Part shown: positions 1-9,765 of the stretch, in pieces
Position numbering within the stretch: position 1 is the stretch's first letter
Layout of the letters: every line of letters begins with the position of its first letter
NCBI GenBank assembly: GCA_025174535.1
Contig: JALBUN010000008.1
Coordinates: 327,633-391,632 of the forward strand
Length of the DNA: 64,000 bases
Reading direction: 5' to 3'
Origin: Cantharellus purpuraceus
Lineage: Eukaryota; Basidiomycota; Agaricomycetes; Cantharellales; Hydnaceae
Position numbers and translations under genes: made by a program
Notes under the pieces: generated by a model
What the model was told of the DNA's origin: nothing
The model's input: the letters and a program-made list of their open reading frames with translations, nothing else
The model's database searches: none

Positions 1-659
1 TCGGGCTCTGCATTTGTGTCGAGCTCCATATTGGCATCAGGATCTGCCTCCACCTCCACCCTCTCCACCTCTGCCGCTTCATCTTCCTCAGCCACACCCA
101 CTGCAAATAATGGTGAGTCCACCGTAGGGACAGTTGTCAGACAGGTTGTCTCTGTCTGCGTAATTGAGATGATGGTGACCTCAGGGGTCCCTGCCCGTAT
201 TGGCACACTTGGGCTCCCTGGGTGACTGGTCGCCCCTGCCCCAGTCACCTCCTCTACCTCCATGGCGGCTTCTAGCTCGTGCGCCTGCTCCTCCACTTCC
301 TTCAGTCTCGTGGCCTCCATTGCGGCTGCAAGTTCCTTGACCCTGCGGGCTCTCTTGGCTTTCGCTTCCTCCTCTTTCCTTCTCTGTTCCATCTCCGCCA
401 CCTCCTTCCATCTCCGCTCCTCCTCCTCCTCCTTCCATCTTCGCTCCTCCTCCTCCTCCTTCTGTCTCTGCCCCTCCTCCTCCTTCTGTCTCTGTTCTGC
501 CTCCTCCTCCTCCTTCCGTCTCCGTTCTGCTTCCTCCTCCTCTTTCCATCTCTGCTCCTCTTCCTCTTCCTTCCATCGGGCCAAGAGCAACTGCTCAAGC
601 TCGGCCACACTCATGCTTGCCAAAGGGTTTGACATTGTTGAGGATAAGACCTCAATCAT
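1..659 (-). CDS. ChrA antisense accessory protein, copy E (N-terminal part, runs off the left edge)
   Basis: Read on the minus strand from ATG at 657-659, the frame stays open for about 219 codons to base 1, so this is the most intact N-terminal half of the accessory gene in the window. Two later in-frame ATGs precede the conserved start MSVAELEQLLLA. A Lys/Arg/Glu coiled coil of about 100 residues follows, built from 10-residue units such as AERRRKEEEE, then a Pro/Ser/Thr linker (PGSPSVPIRAGTPEV) and an acidic stretch (AEEDEAAEVERVEVEADPDAN). The cysteine cluster and C-terminus would lie left of the window. A TATAAAAG-type box sits just upstream (about 667-674 on the minus strand), and the 3' LTR of the same element begins at 777. 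The function is unknown. The protein is inferred from three other copies to be a nuclear or nucleic-acid-binding factor of the retroelement. Confidence 0.6.
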   Translation of the reverse strand, partial: MIEVLSSTMSNPLASMSVAELEQLLLARWKEEEEEQRWKEEEEAERRRKEEEEAEQRQKEEEGQRQKEEEEERRWKEEEEERRWKEVAEMEQRRKEEEAKAKRARRVKELAAAMEATRLKEVEEQAHELEAAMEVEEVTGAGATSHPGSPSVPIRAGTPEVTIISITQTETTCLTTVPTVDSPLFAVGVAEEDEAAEVERVEVEADPDANMELDTNAEP

Positions 660-776
660 GCCCCTCCTTTTATATGTCTCCAGACCCACAGCATAACTCC
701 GACTGCACCCAACCGTCTCACCTATTCAATCCACGGACATGAGGCCTCAGGGGCTTGGCCTTAAATGGAGAGATAC

Positions 777-1350
777 TGTTATGACTATATTCATTAATGC
801 CCAGATCCCCATCTGATCCACTCAGATCCCTCCACATATGAAATCTATACTCCATTTGGGAACCGTCACATCTCCATTATCTGTCCGATTGTCACCGCCG
901 AATCTTGCCCATCCATGTCTGGTTCCGATTGATGCATCAGCATCACCATAGGAACCCAGACATCAGTCTCCATCAGACTCAGACATACTCATGTAAGGCT
1001 GTCGGCCTCAGAGACCCATCACTGGAGTAATTATTATTAGATTTCAAATATGTATTTAAGTTGCCTGACTGGGACTTCATTCCCCAGTTTGAATATCGAA
1101 TCACGCCTAGTTCCCAAGTCTGATCCTAACTCTCTACGTTGTACTCTGTCTCTGAAATCTTGGACACCGGTATTAGTGAGGGCACAGCATATAAGCTGAA
1201 GCCAAGTCTGTTCTGACCCCCACAATGTACCTGACTCCTTCTCCTTCTCCAACCAGACCTCCAACCAAACCTCCAACCAAACCTCTGATCCAATCTCTGA
1301 CCCAATCTCTGACCCAATCTCTGACCCTGATTTGGACCTAGTGCGTAACA
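777..1350 (+). mobile_element. ChrA LTR (3' LTR of element E)
   Basis: Starts TGTTATGACTATATTCATTA and ends CCTAGTGCGTAACA, the same ends as the other ChrA LTRs. It is about 60 bp longer than the ~512-bp standard because of a short repeated CCAACCAAACCTC / GACCCAATCTCT stretch near 1255-1325. The sequence to its left is the upstream region of the antisense accessory gene, which is the normal internal neighbour of the 3' LTR. Confidence 0.85.
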
Positions 1351-1799
1351 GGGGGTCAGAACAGACTTGGCTTCAGCTTATGTGCTGCGCCCTCACTAAT
1401 ACCAGTGTCTGAGATTTCAGAGATGGAGTACGACTTAGATAGTTAGGATTGGACTTAGGAACTAGGCATGATTTGATATTTGAACTAGGGAATGAAGTCC
1501 CCAGTTGGGCAACTTAAATACATATTTGAAATCTAATAATAATTACTCCGGTGATGGGAATCTGAGGCCGACAGCCTTACATGACTATGTCCGAGTCCAA
1601 TGGGGACGGATGTCTGGGTTCCTATGGTGATGCTGATGCATCAATCAGAACTGGAGACGGATGGGTGAGATCGGTGGTGACAATCAGACAGATAATTGGA
1701 GATGTGATGGTTTCCAAATGGAGTATAGATTTCATGTGTGTGGGGATCTGAGTGGATTGGATGGGGATCTGGGCGTTAATGAATATAGTCATAATAACA
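1351..1799 (-). mobile_element. ChrA LTR, reversed and truncated
   Basis: Abuts the preceding LTR with no spacer, in the opposite direction. It lacks about 60-90 bp of its right (R/U5) end and finishes with the reversed LTR start ...GAATATAGTCATAATAACA. The pair forms a head-to-head inverted repeat with arms of about 450 bp. Confidence 0.8.
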
Positions 1800-1857
1800 T
1801 CTCCCAATGTCCATAGAACTTGAAATTCAAGTTCTTGATCGCTTATCCATCGATGAG

Positions 1858-2886
1858 CTACTCCTGCTCGTCATCATTCCCAAAGTTGTAAAATGACTTT
1901 GCTTCCCATTTTGGGAATCTCACCTCATCATTTGGCACATACGGTTGAATGAGACTGATGTGGAATGTAGGCGTAATACACCTACTAGTCAGTTCTGGTG
2001 GCAGTCCCAGTGTCACCATTGAAGCTTTATTATGGGCTTCGATTATTTTATAGGGTCCGATATACCTGGGCACTAGTTTGCTGGTTCTACCCTTAGGTAG
2101 AGTCAAGTTTTTTGTTGAGAGGTAGACTTTGTCACCTCTCTGGAAGGTTGGACCTTCCCAACATTTCTTATTAGCATAAAATGTCTGAATGATGTGACTT
2201 TCTATAATTGTGTTGTGCACCGCTAGCAGGTTTGTTTGAGCCTGCTGTGCAAATCATTTGACACCCTTGAACTTGGTGTCATTGTTAATGGGCATGCCTA
2301 TTCTAGGCATATACCTGTGGTTAAGCTCAAATGGAGTAAACCCCATTGTTGAGCTTATGTTGGAGTTTAGTGCGAACTCCACCATTGGACACTTGTGTGC
2401 CCAATCTTTCTGATCACTTCGTACAACAGTATGAAGTATTTGGCCAATGGAATAATTCACTTGTTCCATTGCTCCATCTGTTTGCAGATGGAATGCTGTG
2501 GACATGAGGAGTTTCACTCCCATTATCTGCTGTAGTTCATGCCAAAAGATAGATGTGAATTTTGAATCTCGATCAGACACAATTGAGTCTGGTACACTGT
2601 GAAGGTGTACAACTTCTTTAAGGAATAGCCATGCTACTCCTTTTGCTGTTACATGTGTGTCCGTAGGTATTATATGTACCTGTGATGTGAAATGATCTAT
2701 GACTACCAGTATGTAGTCATAGTCATTCAATTTTGGTAATGGACCCATAAAGTCCATACCTATCGATTGCCAGGGCTGCTCCAGTACTGGCAAGCTATGA
2801 AGAAGCCCTGTGGGTTTCTTCATACTGTCTTTATTCATTTGGCACTTCACACATGAAGTGCAGAATGATTTGACATTGGTGGTCAT
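1858..2886 (-). pseudogene. Ty3/gypsy integrase (second gypsy lineage)
   Basis: Two minus-strand segments (2886-2254 and 2220-1858) encode the end of a gypsy polyprotein. The first shows the zinc-binding tail (CTSCVKCQMNK), the core start WQSIGMDFMGPLP with the first catalytic Asp, the second Asp region (DSIVSDRDSKF) and FHLQTDGAMEQVN in place of the usual HPQTDGQTER, so the third acidic region survives with changes. The second segment is the C-terminal SH3-like/GPY region (PRYIGPYKIIEAHNKAS). No chromodomain was seen. It runs in the same direction as the RNase H, RT and protease pieces at 3626-7885 and is broken by stops, so it is a dead copy. Its sequence differs clearly from the ChrA family. 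Confidence 0.8.
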
Positions 2887-3625
2887 GCTTGACCACCAGT
2901 ACGACCATCAATAATTCGCAGTTTTTAGTTGACCAAAATGGCCAACTACTTGGTGCACATGGTCAATTATTATCTCAACCAGCCTCCCCCCCTTCAGGAA
3001 CGCTGAGTGGGGTATACAGACAACATTGTGTTTGTATATATTTTTGGTCCATATTAGACCATCACACACACCAAATCATGCATGCTCTTCAGATGCTTCC
3101 AGCACCTTAGAAAGGACAGTATCCTTTCTATATGTACCTTGTACAATCTGCATGAGGTTGATCCCATGCTTGACATGGGATTGCAATGGTGTTCCATCAT
3201 CATCTGATGAAATCACTCCAATGTCCTCTATTTCTTTAGGGGAATTAGAATCATTGTTCAATGATTCTGTTTGAACATAGAGTGCTTCAGCTTCTAGCAC
3301 TCTGTTTTCTTTTTTCTCAAGCAGTCACCTTTAGATGACTGCTGCTGTCCTAATCTCAACAAACTGTTCCATGGGGAGCAGTTCTCCTTCAGGGTTGAGA
3401 CATTCATCTGCATTTATGTAGATGTAGTTGGGATGACTCTGTTGGGGAGTCATCAGCATAGTAGCGCAATAGACAATCTGCTACTTTGTTCTCTACCCCA
3501 TCTATATGCAGGGTAGTAAAGTTGAAACAGGATAAGAACTCCCATCACCTAATCTGTCTAGGAGACAGGTTCTTTTGGGTCTCAAAGTATTTGAGAGCCT
3601 TGTGGTCGGTTACTAGGATGAACTT
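2887..3625 (-). pseudogene. Degenerate gypsy polyprotein linker (RNase H to integrase)
   Basis: This stretch lies between the recognisable RNase H and integrase of the same minus-strand gypsy element. Minus-strand segments such as 3300-3076 read as short pieces of the linker (KEIEDIGVISSDDDGTPLQ), but stops prevent a continuous frame. No independent gene was seen. Confidence 0.45.
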
Positions 3626-3916
3626 TCATCCTAGTAGCTTATCTTCCCATTTCATTAGGGCTTCAAGCACAGCTATAGTCTTGTGCTTGTGGGTCTTACA
3701 GTGCTGTTGTGCAGCACTAAATTTCTTGGATAGGAATCTGGCAGGCTGACAGGTCTGCCAATCTTTTCCTTGTCCATAGATGGCTCCGACTCCAGTTTTG
3801 GAGCCATCAGTAATAACCCAAATAGTATTGGGGTCATTGACATTGATGGGCTTCAATATTGGAGCCCTACATGCTAGGAGCTTGATGCTTTTGAAGCATT
3901 TCTCTAGCAGTGGCAT
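3626..3916 (-). pseudogene. Ty3/gypsy RNase H domain fragment (second lineage)
   Basis: A 96-residue minus-strand segment carries the gypsy RNase H start (WVITDGSKTGVGAIYGQG), with the catalytic Asp in the usual VxTDAS position, followed by the PARFLSKKFSAAQQ strand and the Glu-containing AVLEALMKWEDKLLG helix. The order with the RT at 4141-4706 and the integrase at 1858-2886 is RT-RH-IN on the minus strand, as in Ty3/gypsy. It is truncated and lacks a start, so it is a relic domain. Confidence 0.75.
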
Positions 3917-4140
3917 CCATAAGAATGGATGATTATTACAAGCACAACCTAATAAAGGGGTTGTGTATGCAGTTATGTTGCACCAGATGCTGCACTAGTC
4001 CAAGAAAATGTTGGACTTCATGGTATGACCTAGGTCATCTCCACTCTTGTATTCACTGCATTTTATCAGTGTCTGCATGCACACCTTGGTCATCTATTAG
4101 GTGACCAGGGCAATCTATACTTGTTGAGTATAGATCAATC

Positions 4141-4706
4141 CTATACTTGCTCAGGAACATATGTGCTTTCCTGAGCTTGGTGAACACCCTCTAGATGGTG
4201 TTTGTGCTCTTGTATAATATGAGAGTACACAAATATGTCATCCAGATATACAAATCTTCTGAAGAAGATGGCAGTCATGAGCCACTGAAATGTCGAGGGG
4301 GCATTGCAGTCCCCTTGCTGCATGACTTGACTGATGAATGTCCCCAAGATGGTTGCAAACACTGTCTTGGGTATATCCATTGCTCTGACACGTATCTGTT
4401 CATACACCTCAGACATATCAAGTTTAGATTGATATGTACAGTGGGCAACATTGTGTCTGATGTTGTCCTGATTGGGGAAGGGCATTATGTCCTTCACCAT
4501 ATTATCATTCTGTTCATGCAAGTTGAACATAGTGCAGAGCTTCCCATTTTTTTTGGGAATGCATAGCATTGGTACAGCCTGCCAGGCTGTAGCTGATACC
4601 CACCATTTAGCAGTGGTGTATCGCAGGACTTTCTCTGAAAGTTCTGCTCAGTAGTGCTCTGGACACTTAGGCAAGTGATAATGTATTTGCTTGTCAGGAT
4701 CCACAA
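4141..4706 (-). pseudogene. Ty3/gypsy reverse transcriptase fragment (second lineage)
   Basis: The minus-strand frame contains RT blocks in order: LCIPKKNGKLCTMFNLHEQN (finger/palm), QSKLDMSEVYEQIRV (catalytic Asp region), TVFATILGTF, and the catalytic box FVYLDDIFVYS at about 4230-4260. The usual block [13 protein letters not shown] is replaced by MQQGDCNAPSTFQWLM, typical of a diverged gypsy RT. Frames change near 4494-4570, where an upstream overlapping segment continues. The upstream part of pol is separated by a nested solo LTR (4769-6543) and an AT-rich insertion (about 6736-7370), after which the protease appears. Confidence 0.8.
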
Positions 4707-5087
4707 GATTAAGCTTGTGGTTAACTTCCCTAAATGGGGGAAGTTCTAAGGGTATGCTGCCGAATAGGTGTCAGGGTTCATATGACTCAGTTTCTATTTT
4801 TAGTACCTTTCTTATCGCCCCTATCAGCACAGCCTGTTAGGGTGCGCTCTCCTATCTCTCCCCTATTGTTCCCCTATCTTGGTTCCCCTATTCCTTGCAT
4901 CATCTAGTATAAAGAACTTGCCTGGTGCAGCACGGTTTCCTCAGCTTGATCCCTGAGAATATCAGGTGAGTCCCATGTATTTATCAGTGACAATGATATC
5001 TGCTGTACCAGCTGGCATTATCTCTTATCAGCTCTCATCTATTGAGTATCTTGTTGTTGTGGCCTCATCATTCAGCATAGCCCTCAC

Positions 5088-6537
5088 TGTATGGGAACTG
5101 GTTTTCCCTTAAAAAAAGATCTTGTTTAAAGTCCCGAAACTGTACAATTTCGCTTCATGGCCTTAAAATATCAGCATATATGTGCTGCTTTCTCTTGATT
5201 CAGGGCCATTCAAATATTCTCTATTTTTTCATATTTTTTTGGGAATTTTCCATGCAGAAATGAGTCTACAAACTTATTGTTCTGCTGGGCGAAGTTTTGG
5301 GACCCACATGGACCCACAAACCTTCCCAGATGTCAGCAGCCCCAAGGTCAGCCGGAGTCACCTGGACAACTGACTCATTTTCAATCACATGACTCATTTC
5401 AATCTCCGACTCAATCTGGTCACCACTGCCAGTAAATCCTCAATATCTTCGCAACCACTGCACCTCCTGACTCCATTTTCAGTGGAGAGTTCAATAGAAG
5501 CTGTGCCTACCCATATCTGTGCTGATCAGCCCAGGAAACGAAGTATTGACCGGGTTATTTGAGTAATGGTGACTCATGCAATGACTCCTGCCATGACTCA
5601 TGCTATGACTCCTTCCATGACTCATACCATGTGTGATTACTCATACTATGACTCCTGCTCTGAGTCACACTATGACTCCATCCATGACTCATGCCATGAG
5701 TCAGAGCAAATCCAAGCAGCTCATTGGCTAGGAAACTTCCACCCCCTTCTCACATATTCCACTAGCTTCCAGTAGTTTCCATCTATTAATAGGTAGAAGT
5801 TTCCAGTAGTATTAGTCAGCTCCTGTAAATACAATATAAAAGGAGCCCATTCTGCCTCTGAATAAATAACCATTTCTACCCCATCATTTGCACATTAATG
5901 TGACTAGAGTGACATATAGTGTCATCCTCTATATCTCAGTAACTGTTGATTGTCCAGTTCAAGGGTCGCTTACAGTTGTGTAACTGTATTCGATTGCACT
6001 CGAAGTAGTGATTGTCCTGCTTTGGGCGTGAGTGTAGTATCTACCTCGCGTGACTATGAATCTACAGGGTGAGATTGTCTGTCGATAGTCCTGCCATTAG
6101 TGCTCTTGTTTAAGTTACTAGTGTGTACTGCCTTTGCAGAGCATTAGAATCTTGAACTCGTGTAAAGCAGTTGCTAGACTACTTCACACATCGCTGTTAC
6201 CCACTTCAGAGTGTCACTGGTTGGACAGTCGGATTCATCCACCTACTTCCTCTAGCCTCTAAGTGCATTCCCCTCTTTTGGGAATATCTGGACCCCTAAG
6301 CGTCCGTGAACTCTAGACTCTGGAAGTCTTATTCATTCCCTACTGCTAAGAAACATATTACCTTCCTGTGTATTGTCTGCATTGACCATTACAATGGATT
6401 GTAACCAAAGTACAAACATTAAATCGTTTCTGGAGTTGTGCTGCAGTAGGATTTGATATTCTTCTCAGCTGTTCATTCACGGAATTGTGGTGATTTAGAG
6501 TTTGCCCTAACACCATAATTTTGCGGGTTCCAAAACA
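5088..6537 (+). mobile_element. LTR-2 solo LTR, copy 1 (1450 bp)
   Basis: Begins TGTATGGGAACTGG and ends GGGTTCCAAAACA; the termini are imperfect inverted repeats (TGTATGGGAAC / GTTCCAAAACA). It is flanked by the 5-bp duplication CTCAC at 5083-5087 and 6538-6542. The body has no long frame. It carries a TATA-like ACAATATAAAAGGAGC near 5830 and shares more than 700 bp with the copies at 26986, 32279 and 37936. Unlike those, it carries an array of TGACTCA motifs at 5371-5703. The TG...CA ends, length and duplication fit a solo LTR. The parent element is not in the window. Confidence 0.85.
5566..5710. repeat. 24-bp minisatellite rich in TGACTCA
   Basis: About six units of a 24-bp repeat alternate ATGACTCAT and ATGACTCC. 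Perfect TGACTCA or TGAGTCA words start at 5570, 5594, 5618, 5661, 5685 and 5697, with two more at 5371 and 5390. This heptamer is the known Gcn4/AP-1 bZIP consensus. The array is absent from the other LTR-2 copies. Confidence 0.8.
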
Positions 6538-6735
6538 CTCACAATAGGTCAGCATACTTTTCTTTCCATTGATCCCTCAACTGAGGGATCTGACCAGCCA
6601 TGTAAGTAGTTGATCCTTCACAAGATGAGGCTATTCACATTGTGCTCTTATTTGGATCCTCCATTGGGGGGTCCTTTACTGAGTCTAGTCCTTCTTTTAG
6701 AAAGGACTGCATTGTGGGTAGCTTGTGTTTAGAGT

Positions 6736-7370
6736 TAGACGCTTGTTCAGAAATACATCAAATATGTATATACAACCCATTTCCTCAAATTTTATATAAT
6801 ATACTTATATTAAAACATATTTTGATATTTCATACATGATTCTCAAATTTATATAATTTACTTAGATTTAAAACATATTTTGATATTTTGACATGATTCT
6901 CAAAAATAATTTTTTTTTTTTTTCATTTACCAGTGGCAACTGCTTCAAGGGAATATTCTACTCCTGCTACACTTAATTTCTTTCACTCATTCTTTCTTAT
7001 ACTATACTGGTCAAATAATCTAATGTACCTTGAATATTCATCTGGTATTTGTATATCTAAATATTCTCTATTATACCAATAATATTAATATATATTACTG
7101 TTATATTCATATAAATAATTATGTTCATCCATAACAAACATCTTATCTTTTAAAGTTTATTAAAATATGAAATATATATTTATATTTATAAAAATTTAAG
7201 ATATCCAAAAAAAACTTGGATATCTGAAATCTTTGAAAATATCCAGATTGTAACTCCCTATTTTTATGATCATTATTAAAATTCTGATGTATATCTCATA
7301 TATCCTGATGTACATCTTGTATACATCAGAATATTGTATAACAGCATCCTTCCGAACAAGTGTCTTACCC
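6736..7370. mobile_element. AT-rich insertion with imperfect terminal inverted repeats (MITE-like)
   Basis: The sequence changes abruptly to very AT-rich. The left end TTAGACGCTTGTTCAGAA and the right end TTCCGAACAAGTGTCTTA are inverted repeats matching at about 15 of 18 positions. Inside are two tandem ~57-bp repeats around AAAACATATTTTGATAT (6785-6900) and a perfect hairpin at 7199-7225 (AGATATCCAA / TTGGATATCT). There is no coding capacity, and no clear target duplication was identified. A motif like the terminus (CTTCTGAACAAGCGT) recurs near 18275-18290. Confidence 0.5.
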
Positions 7371-7495
7371 CCTTGGTGTCATTTATTCGTGCCAATACTC
7401 CTTCTTCGCATCGAGTTTATACCCCATGACAGGGTATGAAGGGCATCAGTATTATGCTCTTCATTGGTGGGGACTTCTTCAGTTCCCATCATGAT

Positions 7496-7885
7496 TCAGT
7501 CTGGGCCATTAAAGTCCAGGCATATTCCTAGCTTTTGTAGGAATGGGGTGCTGAGTATTACATTGTAATACTCAACGTTGGTGACATCAAAATATTCTTC
7601 AATGTCCCAACTACCAAACTTTATGGTAGTGTGAGTACCATAATTTATGGTACTCCTGCTCCCAACCCATACTAATTGCAGTGCAATGGGTTGCTCTAGC
7701 ATGAAGGTTTTCATACCTGTTGTGCATGTGAATTCAGGGGATATCATTATCCCCTTGCTTCCACTGTCTAATAGACAGTGAGCAAGTGTTCCACCAATCT
7801 CCCAATATCCAGAGATTGTTTTATTGTCTATGCATGGTCTATCTGGTTGTGCTGTTGGCTTCTGTCGGCTCCTATGATTATACAT
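7496..7885 (-). pseudogene. Ty3/gypsy aspartic protease domain (second lineage)
   Basis: This 129-residue minus-strand frame has the retropepsin signature CLLDSGSKGIMIS (catalytic Asp in DSG), the flap-side strands (TINYGTHTTIKFGSWDIEEYF) and the closing hydrophobic motif YNVILSTPFLQKLGICLDF. It reads in the same direction as the RT, RNase H and integrase pieces further left, so it is the N-terminal pol portion of that minus-strand element, now separated by nested insertions. No gag was found upstream (8100-7890 is a different fragment). Confidence 0.8.
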
Positions 7886-7914
7886 AGGTTTGGCTGATCT
7901 GTCAATGCTGACAG

Positions 7915-8103
7915 CAGCTATATGCAGCTGTCACCAGAATCTCTGATATCTCATACTATGGTTCTCCATCTATGACAACAGGAGGGACTGGAGTTGGTTC
8001 TTGACCAGAGAATGGATCTGGAGTTGAGGGTTCGAGCATGGAAACGTGGAAGATGGGGTGAATGGAAAGCATGCTTTCTTGTAGATGGAGGGTAAAGGAG
8101 TTA
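7915..8103 (-). pseudogene. Gypsy integrase C-terminal fragment (third lineage)
   Basis: The minus-strand frame reads HPIFHVSMLEPSTPDPFSGQ and then, after one TAG stop, YEISEIL. The same HPVFHISMLEP...YEISEIL signature joins the integrase and chromodomain in ChrA, but the sequence between differs. It is only about 60 residues, cut by element B on one side and joined to the protease relic on the other. Confidence 0.6.
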
Positions 8104-8106
8104 GAG

Positions 8107-8617
8107 TGTTATGACCATATTCATTAATGCCCAGATCCCTGTCCGATCCACTCAGATCCCCATGCATATGAAATCTATACTCCATTTGGAAACCGCCATG
8201 TCTCCATCTACCTGTCTGATTGTCACCGCCGATTCTGCCCATCTGTCTCCGGCTCCAATTGATGCATCAGCATCACCATAGGAACCTGGACATCCATCCC
8301 CATCGGACTCAGACATACTCATGTAAGGCCGCTGGCCTTGGAGATCCATCACCGGAGTAATTATTATTAGATTTCAAAATATGTATTTAAGTTGCCGACT
8401 GGGGACTTCATTCCCCAGTTCGAATATTGAATCACACCTAGTTCCTAAGTCCGATCCTAACTCTCTAAGTTGTACTCCATCTCTGAAATCTCAGACACCG
8501 GTATTAGTGAGGGTGCAGCACATAAGCTGAAGCCCATGATGTGCTCCGACTCCGACCCAACCTCCAACCTGACCTCCGACCCAATCTCCAACCCCCAATT
8601 GGACCTAGTGCGTAACA
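8107..8617 (+). mobile_element. ChrA 5' LTR of copy B (511 bp)
   Basis: TGTTATGACCATATTC...CCTAGTGCGTAACA. Followed directly by GTATATTCGAACTGCC, which also follows the 5' LTR of copies A and D and is where a primer-binding site would lie; the primer was not identified. Confidence 0.9.
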
Positions 8618-8649
8618 GTATATTCGAACTGCCATACTCACTCCTACCA

Positions 8650-9765
8650 ATGCCACAATCCACCGCCAATTCCGAACACGCACGAACCATCGAGGTGCCC
8701 GCTCCCAGCATCGACACCATCCCCGAGGTCATCAAAGAACCGATGGACCACATAGAGGCTGTCAATGAAGAAGATGACACCCCGCCCTCTCCAAATCTGG
8801 CACAAGCATCTCCCTGCTCGCCAGCAGCATCCGTAACCCACAAGCTCCTAAGTCCCGGACCAAGGTCCGAGAACCCAACCCATTCGATGGCTCCGATCCA
8901 TAAAAGCTCTAGCCATTCTTGGTGTAATGCTAGTTGAATTTCCATGACCGCCCTGACGCGTTCACATCCGATCAGGCGAAGGTCACCTTCGCCATGTCCT
9001 ATCTCAAGGGCACCGCACGGACTACTTTGAGCCAGCGCTCATGACAACTCCGATGACCCAATATGGTCAGAGGACTACTCTGACTTCATCTCCAAACTTC
9101 AGACCAATTTCGGTCCTTACAACCCCGAGGCCAATGCTGAGAATGAACTCAATTGACTTTGGATGTAGGAAAATCACAAAATCGCAAAATACATTGTGAG
9201 TTTCCAGCAGCTAGCCCCAAAAGTCCAATGGGGCAACGCCACACTCCGACACCAATTTTATGTTGGACTCCCATCCCGCATCAAGGACAAGATATCACAC
9301 GTCAGTAAGCCAGATACTTTGGTTAACCTCCGCAAACTCACCCAATCCATCAATGCCTGTTATTGGGAACGTCAATCCAAGGTATCCCGCAAAAATTCGG
9401 CCAACAACAAATCGGACAAATCATCGGACAAGACCCCAAAGTCCAACAAGGGGTCTGATAAGAGGACCACCGCCAACTCAGGCCAGAAGTCAAACACTGG
9501 TAATGCTGCCGCTTCCGGTTCCAGTCAGAATAACTCCAGAACCAGCAATAACTCCAGAGCTCGCAAGAGCACTCCGGACCTCTCCACCAAGCTGGGGAAG
9601 GACGGAAAACTTACCCAGCAGGAACCCCAGCGCCACATGGACAACAACCTCTGTCTGTTCTGCGGAAAGCCTGGTCACCAAGCCAAGGATTGCAACAAGG
9701 CAACCTCGTCCACAGCAAAGGCAAAGGGCTGTGCCGCCAACGCCACGATGGACCCAAAAAAATAG
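8650..9765 (+). pseudogene. gag: ChrA gag, copy B
   Basis: ATG at 8650 (MPQSTANSEHARTIEVPAPS) begins the same gag as in copy A. The capsid region (FDGSDP...) is broken by a TAG near 8932 where copy A reads Arg, by small deletions near 9023 and 9043, and by a TGA at about 9153. The second half (9196-9765) is open. It has a Ser/Asn/Lys-rich linker and a single CCHC zinc knuckle, CLFCGKPGHQAKDC, at about 9650-9690. It ends at TAG 9763-9765. In life it would form the virus-like particle and bind the RNA genome; this copy cannot make a full protein. Confidence 0.85.

Larger units (their letters stand above)
4764..6548. mobile_element. Solo LTR (~320 bp, third LTR family) with a second LTR nested inside
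   Basis: The outer LTR starts at 4769 (TGTCAGGGTTCATATG) and ends at 6543 (GCATAGCCCTCACA). It is flanked by a perfect 5-bp duplication ATAGG (4764-4768 and 6544-6548). Its ends are inverted (TGTCAGGG / CCCTCACA). It interrupts the minus-strand gypsy pol and is itself interrupted by LTR-2 at 5088-6537, giving three levels of nesting. No coding sequence was seen in it. Confidence 0.8.

Noticed and set aside
262..696. Long plus-strand Ser/Cys/Leu-rich frames (also at 19441, 25584 and the minus strand at 31674)
   Set aside because: They are the reverse complement of the Lys/Glu/Arg coiled-coil repeat of the accessory gene. All six frames of such a TCC-rich repeat stay open, and only the Glu/Arg frame carries the conserved start, linker and cysteine cluster.
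5566..5710. CRISPR-like regularly spaced repeat
   Set aside because: The 24-bp units are contiguous with no unique spacers, in a eukaryotic LTR; it is a minisatellite.
8457..8945. 162-codon minus-strand frame over the LTR and gag start (repeated at 20302-20751 and, reversed, at 38231)
   Set aside because: It recurs in each copy only because gag and the LTR recur; it overlaps real gag in antisense and has no conserved start or domain.
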